A stretch of 55,699 bases of DNA from an uncultured Collinsella sp. (GTDB lineage Bacteria; Actinomycetota; Coriobacteriia; Coriobacteriales; Coriobacteriaceae), in NCBI GenBank assembly GCA_900543515.1, contig UQRW01000008.1, positions 1 to 55,699 of the forward strand. Direction: 5' to 3'. Both the position numbers and the translations under genes were made by a program. Below are positions 39,303-46,777 of this stretch, one piece after another. The notes beneath the pieces were generated by a model. That model searched no databases and was not told the origin of the DNA. It was given only the letters and a program-made list of their open reading frames with translations. The first letter of the stretch is position 1. The number at the start of each line of letters is the position of its first letter.

Positions 39303-40307
39303 CTACTCGGCCGTTACAGTGATGTTCTCGCGGTGCGCGCGGATGACGTTCCAGCTAAAGTGTTCGACCAGCTGCTCGGCAGAGCGCGGCGTGGTGTCCG
39401 GCGCGATGCCCGTTTGCCCGGCGAGCCAACCCAGCAGTGCCTCGGGCGTGCCAAAGCGGGCGCGTAGCTCGCCCAGGTCCAGATCGCGGTCGCGCTTGGA
39501 AAGGCGGCGGCCGTCCGGCGACATGAGCAGCGGAATGTGTGCGTAGTGCGGCGTGGGAAGTCCCAGCAGATGCTGCAGGTAGATTTGGCGCGGCGTGGAG
39601 CCCAGCAGGTCGCATCCGCGCACGACCTCGGTGACGCCCATGGCGGCGTCGTCGACCACCACGGCCAGCTGGTAGGCAAACACGCCGTCGCTGCGGCGCA
39701 CCAAAAAGTCGCCGCACTCGGTGGCGAGCGCTTCGCATTGGGCGCCGTACGTGCGGTCCACGAATTCGATCACGTCGCCAGCGAGGTCGTCGATGTCGGG
39801 CACGCGCAGGCGCGTGGCCGGGGCGCGCAGAGCACTGCGGCGGGCGACCTCTTCGGCCGAAAGGCCTCGGCAGGCGCCGCGGTAGATGGGCGTGCCGTCG
39901 CTGGCATGCGGCGCGCTTGCGGCGTGGAGCTCGGCGCGCGTGCAAAAGCAGGGATAGGTGAGGCCGGCGTTTTGTAGCTGGTGCAAGGCGCTCTCGTACA
40001 GATCCAGGCGATCGTGCTGGTAGTAGGGGCCTTCGTCCCACTCGAGTCCCAGCCAGGCCAGGTCGTCAATCAATTGAGCGGCAAGTTCCGGGCGCTTACA
40101 GCGATCGTCCAGGTCCTCGATGCGCAGCGCGATGTTGCCGCCCTGGCTGCGGGCCGAAAGCCACGAGCACAGGCAGCTGAACACGTTGCCCAGGTGCATG
40201 CGGCCTGAGGGCGACGGGGCAAAGCGACCCACGACAGGTGCGGGAGAGGGAGTCGTCGTTGGCGCGTCCGCGGCGGGCGTTGCTATGTTGCGTGTTTTGA
40301 TATCCAT
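39303..40307 (-). CDS. gluQ: Glutamyl-Q tRNA(Asp) synthetase
   Basis: Protein of 334 residues: a GluRS-like catalytic domain without the anticodon-binding domain. HIGH-like motif APSPSGRMHLGN (about 31-42), KMSKS-like RRLSKRD, and the zinc-type Cys cluster CFCTRAELHA with YRGACRG. GluQ attaches glutamate to queuosine of tRNA-Asp. The start has no Shine-Dalgarno sequence; a TATACT lies 7 nt upstream, so the mRNA is probably leaderless. Confidence 0.92.
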   Translation of the reverse strand: MDIKTRNIATPAADAPTTTPSPAPVVGRFAPSPSGRMHLGNVFSCLCSWLSARSQGGNIALRIEDLDDRCKRPELAAQLIDDLAWLGLEWDEGPYYQHDRLDLYESALHQLQNAGLTYPCFCTRAELHAASAPHASDGTPIYRGACRGLSAEEVARRSALRAPATRLRVPDIDDLAGDVIEFVDRTYGAQCEALATECGDFLVRRSDGVFAYQLAVVVDDAAMGVTEVVRGCDLLGSTPRQIYLQHLLGLPTPHYAHIPLLMSPDGRRLSKRDRDLDLGELRARFGTPEALLGWLAGQTGIAPDTTPRSAEQLVEHFSWNVIRAHRENITVTAE

Positions 40308-40314
40308 GCGGACG

Positions 40315-40320
40315 AGTATA
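40315..40320 (-). promoter_or_regulatory. -10 element of a leaderless gluQ transcript
   Basis: TATACT on the minus strand ends 7 nt before the gluQ ATG at 40307, so transcription would begin at or next to the A of the start codon. There is no room for a ribosome-binding site. Confidence 0.5.
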
Positions 40321-40815
40321 GCGCGGGGCGCGATGGGGAGGCGTCACTGTGGTCCGCAAGTTGTCGAGGCCCCGCATTGCGTATGGTGGGCCGCAGGCTC
40401 GGTGCTTTGATTCCTGTCCATCAACTTGGCACTTTAGACAACAGAAACCCCGGCAGCTCTTCGCAACTGCCGGGGTTTCCGCGGAAAAGGGGGACATGAT
40501 CCTCGAGCGAACGGCAAAGGGGCAAACCGTTTTCGCTCAACTGCTTTATGCCCCTCGCTCGCCGGCTTAATCGGCTTACGCCGCGGCAACACAAAGCCGC
40601 TACACCTGTGACGGAGCTATGAAGTGGTATCTATTGCCGGAGCGGGCTATGCCAAGGAGTGTTCCAGATTGCCGGCAGATAAGGAATGTCCCCAGGTGCC
40701 GGCCGCGGGCGTGACTTTCATCTCGTTTGGCGCTCCGGTCGCCTAGATGTTCGTCATGCGTACCCGCAAACGTGGGACAATGGCGCTGTTGGTTTTACAG
40801 ACAAAGGATGTGCCT
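40321..40815. other. Gene-free region with a 13-bp hairpin and repeat
   Basis: About 500 bp without a supported gene. It contains a perfect 13-bp stem (GAAACCCCGGCAG at 40444-40456 with its complement at 40467-40479; 10-nt loop), whose minus-strand side has a moderately T-rich tail. It also contains the 23-bp dispersed repeat at 40681-40703, and the promoter region of the DUF2207 gene near its end (GACAAT around 40783 is a weak -10). Confidence 0.5.
40681..40703. repeat. Dispersed GCCGGCACCTGGGGACA repeat, copy 2 (inverted)
   Basis: Reverse complement of 23711-23733 with one mismatch in 23 bp; both lie in intergenic DNA about 17 kb apart. Confidence 0.6.
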
Positions 40816-42759
40816 ATGAACACCCTCGCCGCCAAAGTCAGCCGGCAGCGCCGCCTGTTTGCGCGATTCGCTTCCGTCTGCGCGCTCGTTGCGCTTGCGT
40901 TGTTGCTGCTGCCTGCCGCCGCGCACGCCGACGGCTACTCCATGACCCAAACCTATATCGGTGCCACGGTCGAGGCCGATGGCTCGCTGAGCGTTGTCGA
41001 GGGTCGCCAGTTTGATTTCGATGACGACATCAACGGCGTGTTTTGGGAGATCAATACGGGTACCAACCAGCAGGGCGGCACGGCGGGCGTCGATGTGCTG
41101 AGTGTCGAGGAAGAGGACACCGCGTTTAACAAAGTCGATAGCGCGAACAAGGGCGACTCTGGCGTCTATACGGTCGAGCAGACCGGTGACGGCGTAAGGA
41201 TTAAGGTGTTCAGCCCTCACGAGAGCGGCGACAGTGCAATCTACTACGTGAGTTATTCCATGACCGGTGCGGTCATGAACTGGGCCGATACCGCCGAGCT
41301 CTACTGGAAGTTTGTGGGTGACGGCTGGTCTGCGGACTCCGACGATGTCGAGATGGAAGTGTACTTCGCAAATGCCGCTGCCGGGACGGCGGCCGTCAAG
41401 GGCGATAACTTCCGCGCATGGGGCCACGGCCCGCTGACGGGCGATGTATCGCTCGATGCGGACGAACCCATGGTCACCTATACCATTCCCTGTGTGCATC
41501 AGGGCGAATTCGCCGAGGCACGCATCGCCTTCCCCGGCGACTGGGTGCCGCAGCTTGCCGCTTCGGGCGAAGAGCGCATGTCAACGATCCTGAGCGAAGA
41601 GAAGGAATGGGCCGACGAAGCTAACGCCCGCCGCGCTCACGCTCGCATGATTGCCAATGCACTTGCCGTGCTAAGTGTTGTTGCGGCGGTGGCCTTTACC
41701 GGCACAATCGTTATGCTCAAGCTGCGCAAGCGCAAGCCCAAGCCGCTTTTCCAGGACGAATATTTCCGCGATGTGCCCTCGGCCGACCATCCCGCCGTGC
41801 TTTCGGCCCTCATGAGCTGGAACGAGGTGCCCGATCAGGCATATATCGCCACGCTCATGAAGCTCACTGACGACCGTGTGATCAAGCTGGAGCAGGCGAC
41901 TGTGACCAAGGCCAAGAAGGGTCTGTTGGGGCGTGAAAAAGAAGAGCAGACGTATCGCGTGACGGTGAGTGATGCGGGCTGGAAGTCGGCCAAGGGCATT
42001 GACCACATGGTGCTCAAGGTCTTCTTTGCCGGTGCTAAGCCTGACGAGAACGGTGACCGTTCGCGCACGTTCGACGAGCTGCAGCACTACGTCAAGCAGC
42101 ACGCTACACCCGTGGGTGATAAGCTCGAGGACTATCAGAACACCGTTAAGGGCAAGCTGGCCGATAGCGAGTACGTTGCCTCGGACGGCATTGTTGCAAT
42201 GGTGTTTTGCCTGGTTCTTGGTATCCTGATTGCCTTTGTTCCCGTGGGATCCATCTTCTTTACCGATGGCGCACAGGCGAACATTACCGCCGCGGTTATC
42301 TCGGTGCCGATTGTGCTGGTGGGTATCGGCGTGGGCCTTACGTTCCGCCGCTTTACGCCGGAGGGCGCCGAGGTGGCGGCTCGCTGCAAGGCACTTAAGC
42401 ATTGGCTCGAGGACTTTACGCGTCTAAAGGAAGCCGTCCCCGGCGATCTGGTGCTGTGGAACAAGCTGCTGGTGATGGGCGTTGCCCTGGGCGTTTCGAA
42501 AGAAGTGCTGCGACAGCTGGCCGAGGCCGTGCCGCCCGAGGTGCGCGAGGCCGACGGCTTCTACGACAATTATCCCTGCTACTGGTGGTACTACCATCAT
42601 TACGGTATCGAGTCTCCGCTCGATACGTTCGATGACGTGTATCACGAGAGTATCCGTGAGCTGGCGTCGAGCTCCGACAGCTCGAGCGGCGGCGGAGGCG
42701 GTGGCTTCTCGGGCGGCGGAGGCGGCGGCGTCGGCGGAGGCGGCGGCGGAACGTTCTAG
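40816..42759 (+). CDS. DUF2207 domain membrane protein with glycine-rich tail
   Basis: Protein of 647 residues; the ATG at 40816 with AAAGGA 7-8 nt upstream gives a clean signal peptide (1-38, cleavage after AHA), so it is preferred over 40747. An extracytoplasmic DUF2207 domain follows (about 40-270, with GVFWEINTGTNQQGG). There is a membrane helix near 280-303 (MIANALAVLSVVAAVAFTGTIVMLKL), a cytoplasmic segment, two more helices about 468-525, and a C-terminal Ser/Gly run ending in GGGGGGTF. Family members are secreted or membrane proteins of unknown function. Monocistronic. Confidence 0.88.
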   Translation: MNTLAAKVSRQRRLFARFASVCALVALALLLLPAAAHADGYSMTQTYIGATVEADGSLSVVEGRQFDFDDDINGVFWEINTGTNQQGGTAGVDVLSVEEEDTAFNKVDSANKGDSGVYTVEQTGDGVRIKVFSPHESGDSAIYYVSYSMTGAVMNWADTAELYWKFVGDGWSADSDDVEMEVYFANAAAGTAAVKGDNFRAWGHGPLTGDVSLDADEPMVTYTIPCVHQGEFAEARIAFPGDWVPQLAASGEERMSTILSEEKEWADEANARRAHARMIANALAVLSVVAAVAFTGTIVMLKLRKRKPKPLFQDEYFRDVPSADHPAVLSALMSWNEVPDQAYIATLMKLTDDRVIKLEQATVTKAKKGLLGREKEEQTYRVTVSDAGWKSAKGIDHMVLKVFFAGAKPDENGDRSRTFDELQHYVKQHATPVGDKLEDYQNTVKGKLADSEYVASDGIVAMVFCLVLGILIAFVPVGSIFFTDGAQANITAAVISVPIVLVGIGVGLTFRRFTPEGAEVAARCKALKHWLEDFTRLKEAVPGDLVLWNKLLVMGVALGVSKEVLRQLAEAVPPEVREADGFYDNYPCYWWYYHHYGIESPLDTFDDVYHESIRELASSSDSSSGGGGGGFSGGGGGGVGGGGGGTF

Positions 42760-42873
42760 CGAGCGCCTGCTTTGGGGTGGACCTTTCTGGGCGGTTGCCA
42801 GGGAAGATCCATCCCATTTTTATGTGTCGAAAGGGGCAATTCTTTCCGCCGAGGAGCTCCGTGCAAGGGCAGT

Positions 42874-43099
42874 GGGCAAAAAATGCCAAATATGAGTACT
42901 GTTGCCTAGATTGTCACATTTGTTGTACTAAAAAATTGGACCACTAACGAGATTGTTTCTCGTTAGTGGTCCAATTTATTGTACAGTTGGGGAGATACGT
43001 TAGTTCTTCCAACGCATCGAGAGGTCTAAGAGACCCGAAAAAGCCGAATTGCGCTGCTACTAAAAAGGTAACAGTACTCATATTTGATGTTTTTTGACC
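42874..43099. mobile_element. MITE-like element with 34-bp terminal inverted repeats
   Basis: The ends at 42874-42907 and 43066-43099 are inverted repeats matching at 29 of 34 positions, with a 16-bp perfect core (AAATATGAGTACTGTT). Inside is a perfect 20-bp hairpin at 42933-42977 with a 5-nt loop. There is no ORF with support in the 226 bp. The structure fits a non-autonomous transposable element or a large structured repeat. It lies after the DUF2207 gene in a 487-bp gene-free region. Confidence 0.7.
42933..42977. repeat. Perfect 20-bp hairpin inside the MITE-like element
   Basis: The arm AAATTGGACCACTAACGAGA (42933-42952) and its exact complement (42958-42977) flank TTGTT. A further TGTAC/GTACA pair (42924-42928 and 42981-42985) lies outside. 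As RNA it would be very stable in either direction. Confidence 0.85.
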
Positions 43100-43163
43100 A
43101 CAGCTATTTGCGAACTCCTATATAGCGACCTCAAGAAGAGCTTCGTCGGTCGTTTTGATCAAG

Positions 43164-43207
43164 ACTGTCCCCAACGATTAGTCATTTAAGAACGTCCCCA
43201 ACGACTA
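43164..43207. repeat. Dispersed 'GGGGACGTTCTT' repeat, second copy (inverted, tandem-like)
   Basis: TAGTCATTTAAGAACGTCCCC and ACGACTAG here match the reverse complement of the element at 16981-17010 with few differences. A second shorter unit (GACTGTCCCCAACGATTAG) adjoins it. A third partial, GGAACGTCCC, follows near 43226. This is the space downstream of the GNAT gene. Confidence 0.6.
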
Positions 43208-43246
43208 GGTGTGGTTGCTGCCAAGGAACGTCCCTAACTGCCAGGT

Positions 43247-43888
43247 TTAGACGGTTAGGTCCAGCTCGTAGAGGAAGCTTTCGCGCGGCATGTCGTGACG
43301 GCGCTCTTCGCGGTTGGCGCGGTGCGTGGCCGTGCGCTTAAAGCCGTGCAGCTCGTAGAACTTCCACGAGCAGTTGGAGTCGGTGTACAGGTGCGCCCTC
43401 GTCGCTCCAAGCGAGGACAGGTGCGAGACGGCGGCATCGAGCAGAACCGTGCCAACGCCCAGGCCATGGACATCGCGATCCACGGCAAGCAGCGTGACCT
43501 CGTTGTCGTGCGGCAACGGGCTGCTCTCGAGCAGGCGGTTGTTGGTTCGGATGGTTGCGCGCACAAACGAGAGATACTCGGCGCACGCATCGGGCTCTAG
43601 CTCACGCATCTGCGATAGCAGCGCGCGTTCGGTATCCATCCAATGCTCGTTGATAGTGGCGCCGGAGCTCTGTCCCGCACGCGCGAGCGAAATGCCACGC
43701 GCCTGACCGTCGATTACGGCAACCTGTGAAAACGTCGACGACGAAAGGCAATAGGCGAGGTCGCACGCGGCCTCAAGGCGGTTGTACTCATCGTTATCCG
43801 AATTGTTATGCCAAAGCTGTTGCAGAATCAGCGCGATGGCGTCGAAGTCTTCGGTATCAAACGGTCGGTAGAGAACCCGCGAGACCAT
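43247..43888 (-). CDS. GNAT-family N-acetyltransferase
   Basis: Protein of 213 residues with AAGAGG before the ATG at 43888. The acetyl-CoA-binding segment is LLAVDRDVHGLGVGTVLLDAAVSHLSSLG (about 132-160), followed by ARAHLYTDSNCSWKFYELHGFKRT, the usual beta-bulge and C-terminal arm. The N-terminal half (about 1-100) is longer than a minimal GNAT domain. Acceptor substrate unknown. Confidence 0.85.
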   Translation of the reverse strand: MVSRVLYRPFDTEDFDAIALILQQLWHNNSDNDEYNRLEAACDLAYCLSSSTFSQVAVIDGQARGISLARAGQSSGATINEHWMDTERALLSQMRELEPDACAEYLSFVRATIRTNNRLLESSPLPHDNEVTLLAVDRDVHGLGVGTVLLDAAVSHLSSLGATRAHLYTDSNCSWKFYELHGFKRTATHRANREERRHDMPRESFLYELDLTV

Positions 43889-44070
43889 GGTGCCTCTTTC
43901 TTTTGCGGATGCATATCGAGCACAGTTCTACCACGCCATTGGCATCAAATTATGGTGCCCCTGTGTTCCATGAACTCACCGTGCCCAGTGCCGTGCCCAT
44001 CCCCTCCGCTCACAAACTTTTTCTGCACATGCGCCCGTTGCGGGGTGCATCGATGCGCTCGATGCGCTAC

Positions 44071-44090
44071 ATTGAATCAGTATTTTCAAT
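44071..44090. promoter_or_regulatory. Inverted repeat upstream of purH
   Basis: ATTGAA (44071-44076) and TTCAAT (44085-44090) flank 8 bp, about 75 bp before the purH start. It may overlap the purH promoter. No purine riboswitch core is visible in 43889-44165. Confidence 0.3.
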
Positions 44091-44165
44091 GCCGCTGCGC
44101 GAGCGCTGCAGATCGACGTATCACCGACTCACAGAGCACGGCGGCGTACCAGACAGGAGGACTGC

Positions 44166-45773
44166 ATGGGATCTGATGTGAAGATCGCACGCGCGTTGAT
44201 CTCGGTTACCGATAAGACGGGCGTCGTCGATTTCGCACGGACGCTGGTCGATGACTTTGGCGTCGAGATCATCTCTACGGGCGGCACGGCTCGTGCCATT
44301 GAGGACGCGGGCGTTCCCGTAACCCCCATCGAGGAGTTCACGGGCTATCCCGAGATGATGGACGGCCGCGTTAAGACCCTGCACCCCAAGGTTCACGGCG
44401 CGCTGCTGGCCCGCCGCGATTCCGAGCAGCACATGCAGGAGGCCGCTCAGCACGGCATTAAGCTGATCGACCTGGTCGTCGTCAACCTGTACGAGTTCGA
44501 GAAAACCGTCGCCAACCCCGAGGTCACCTTCGCGGACGCCATCGAGCACATCGACATCGGTGGCCCCTCCATGCTGCGCTCCGCCGCTAAGAACGCCGCG
44601 AGCGTTACCGTCATCTCCGACCCGGCCGACTATGATGCCGTCCTGGCCGAGATGCACGAGACCGGTGGCTGCACCACGCTTTCCACTCGTCGTCGCCTGC
44701 AGGTGAAGGTCTACCAGACCACCGCCGCCTACGACACGGCTATCTCCCGTTGGCTTGCCGCCCAGGCAAGCGACGTGGCGGACACTTCTGCCAAGCTTGA
44801 GATCTCGCTGGAGAAGGTCGACGACCTGCGCTATGGCGAGAATCCTCAGCAGAAGGCTACGGTCTATCGCTTTGCCGAGGGCTGCGAGAACACCGCGAGC
44901 TCGCAGTTCCCGCTCGTTGGCTCCGAGCAGATCCAGGGCAAGCCGCTCAGCTACAACAACTATCTGGATGCCGACGCCGCTTGGAACCTGGTCCGCGAGT
45001 TCGACGAGCCTGCCTGCGTGATCCTCAAGCATCAGAACCCCTGCGGCTCCGCCGCGGCCGAGGACATCACGGCCGCCTACGACCGCGCGTTTGCCTGCGA
45101 TCCCAAGAGCGCCTTTGGCGGCATCATCGCCTGCAACCGCGAGGTTCCCTATGAGCTGGTCGAGCACTTCGCCGATCAGAACAAGCAGTTCGTCGAGGTT
45201 ATCATCGCCCCGAGCTACACTGCCGAGGCGCTCGAGCGCATGGCCAAGCGCCCCAACCTGCGCGTGCTGGCTACCGGCGGCGTGGACCACGGCGCCCAGG
45301 TGGAGCTGCGCTCCGTCGACGGCGGCATGCTGGTGCAGGAAGTCGACCACGTGACCGAGGATCCCGCGACCTTCACGTTTCCCACCGACCGCAAGCCCAC
45401 TGACGCCGAGATGGCCGAGCTCGAGTTTGCCTGGAAGGTCTGCAAGGGCGTCAAGTCCAACGCCATCCTGGTCTCCAAGGGCAAGGCCGGCATTGGCATG
45501 GGCCCGGGTCAGCCTAACCGCGTTGACTCTGCGCTGCTTGCCTGCGAGCGCGCCGAGGACTTCTGCGAGCGCGAGGGCGTGGAGAAGGGCGGCTTTGCCT
45601 GCGCAAGCGACGCGTTCTTCCCGTTCCGCGACAACGTCGACGTGCTTGCCGAGCATGGTGTGACCTGCATCATCCAGCCCGGCGGCTCCAAGCGCGACGA
45701 CGAGAGCATCCAGGCCTGCAACGAGCATAATATTGCTATGGTCTTCACGGGGGCCCGCCACTTCCGCCACTAA
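44166..45773 (+). CDS. purH: Bifunctional AICAR transformylase/IMP cyclohydrolase
   Basis: Protein of 535 residues with GGAGG before the ATG at 44166. The N-terminal IMP cyclohydrolase (MGS-like) domain has ALISVTDKTGVVDFARTL, STGGTARAIEDAG and GYPEMMDGRVKTLHPKVHG. The C-terminal transformylase domain has DLRYGENPQQKA, ILKHQNPCGSAA and IGMGPGQPNRVDS, ending GARHFRH. It completes purine synthesis and also consumes the AICAR released by HisF. Followed directly by the second copy of the 115-bp palindromic repeat. Confidence 0.97.
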   Translation: MGSDVKIARALISVTDKTGVVDFARTLVDDFGVEIISTGGTARAIEDAGVPVTPIEEFTGYPEMMDGRVKTLHPKVHGALLARRDSEQHMQEAAQHGIKLIDLVVVNLYEFEKTVANPEVTFADAIEHIDIGGPSMLRSAAKNAASVTVISDPADYDAVLAEMHETGGCTTLSTRRRLQVKVYQTTAAYDTAISRWLAAQASDVADTSAKLEISLEKVDDLRYGENPQQKATVYRFAEGCENTASSQFPLVGSEQIQGKPLSYNNYLDADAAWNLVREFDEPACVILKHQNPCGSAAAEDITAAYDRAFACDPKSAFGGIIACNREVPYELVEHFADQNKQFVEVIIAPSYTAEALERMAKRPNLRVLATGGVDHGAQVELRSVDGGMLVQEVDHVTEDPATFTFPTDRKPTDAEMAELEFAWKVCKGVKSNAILVSKGKAGIGMGPGQPNRVDSALLACERAEDFCEREGVEKGGFACASDAFFPFRDNVDVLAEHGVTCIIQPGGSKRDDESIQACNEHNIAMVFTGARHFRH

Positions 45774-45786
45774 GTAGGGAGGTGGC

Positions 45787-45899
45787 GCTGCGGCTTGCCC
45801 AGCCACCGCACCTTGCCGCTCATTCGTCGCTCGCGTACCCAAGTACGCGTCGCTCCTCTTTCACGGCAATCTGCGGCACCTGGGCAACCCTCGCCGACC
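45787..45899. repeat. 115-bp palindromic intergenic repeat, copy B (after purH)
   Basis: Same architecture as 16150-16264: central CGCGTACCCAAGTACGCG (45832-45849), outer stems GCCCAG (45797-45802)/CTGGGC (45880-45885) and TTGCCG (45813-45818)/CGGCAA (45864-45869). Relative to copy A the stem bases have changed in pairs, keeping the pairing, while both ends (GCTGCGGCTTG and CAACCCTCGCCGACC) are conserved. Confidence 0.8.
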
Positions 45900-45972
45900 T
45901 GTTAGGTTGACTGGGGAGGATGGGATGTTATCTCGTCCCTTGGACTAGCCTCGCTTCTAAAATAATCTCCGC

Positions 45973-46008
45973 AAAAGACGGCTGCTCCGTTTGGAGGGCC
46001 GTCTTTTT
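45973..46008 (+). terminator. Terminator after purH
   Basis: Perfect 10-bp stem AAAAGACGGC (45973-45982) with GCCGTCTTTT (45998-46007), plus inner CTCC/GGAG pairing; the T-run is part of and follows the stem. Confidence 0.85.
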
Positions 46009-46048
46009 GGTATAAGAGGACGGAATGACTAACACGAAAGGTATGACC

Positions 46049-46759
46049 ATGCCCCAGATTGATGATGCCGAGCTGTTTGGCAATGCCGAGGATCAGCGTG
46101 CGTACGAGGACTTTTGCGCCAATCAGGAGGCGGTCGAGAAGTTCACGCTCGACAAGCCCGCGCTTGTCTGCCGTTGGCGCATGTCCAACAAAAAGGTGCC
46201 CATGCTCAACCGCCACATTCGCGCACTGTCCGAGCGCCTGGTGCAGGGCGAGCCGCTTACCCATAACATGCTCAGCTGGGCCAAACAGCACGTTGAGTGG
46301 TCGCTTGCCGAGGGTGATTACACCGCACGCGACGGCGTGCTCATGCTGGTGATCGACATCAACGGCAACGCCGCCATGACGGTGGGGGAGTACGAGCCGC
46401 TCGCCGATACGTCGGCCAAGGCGCTGCGCGCCCGCTCCGCCGAGGCCCGCTCCGAGGCCGACGAGACCGGCGTGGCGCCCGAGCTGCTCGCCGCCGTCAA
46501 CAACGGCGAGCTCGCCTTTGTGGCGCCGGCGGACGAGTTCCTGTGTGGCACGGCGACGCTCATCGAGCAGTTGGCCCAGACCAAGGGCATCCCGGTCACG
46601 CGCGTAGACATTCCCGCGCAGCTTAAGGGCGCGCTGTTCCTAGTGAGCGACGAGCACGGCGTGGTCCCCGCAACCGAGACGGACGCCGCCGAGGCCGACG
46701 CCGCCACGGTCGCCTTCTTCGCCGACGGCTACGAAAAGCTCCGCGCCCGCCGCTCCTAA
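46049..46759 (+). CDS. Hypothetical soluble protein
   Basis: Protein of 236 residues from the ATG at 46049 (GAAAGG 7 nt upstream). An ATG at 46025 with AGAGGA is an alternative giving 244 residues. It is acidic and Ala-rich and lacks membrane segments. The best-defined part is ALVCRWRMSNKKVPMLNRHIRALSERL (about 37-63) and WAKQHVEWSLAEGDYTARDGVLMLVIDINGNAAM. No family is recognised. It has its own space after the purH terminator. Confidence 0.75.
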   Translation: MPQIDDAELFGNAEDQRAYEDFCANQEAVEKFTLDKPALVCRWRMSNKKVPMLNRHIRALSERLVQGEPLTHNMLSWAKQHVEWSLAEGDYTARDGVLMLVIDINGNAAMTVGEYEPLADTSAKALRARSAEARSEADETGVAPELLAAVNNGELAFVAPADEFLCGTATLIEQLAQTKGIPVTRVDIPAQLKGALFLVSDEHGVVPATETDAAEADAATVAFFADGYEKLRARRS

Positions 46760-46777
46760 CCTCAAGGCGGGGTGGGC

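Noticed and set aside
42874..43099. Intact insertion sequence
   Set aside because: The 226 bp cannot encode a transposase and no transposase gene is anywhere in the window.
43889..44165. Purine riboswitch before purH
   Set aside because: No conserved purine-riboswitch core or terminator hairpin is present; only a short inverted repeat is seen.
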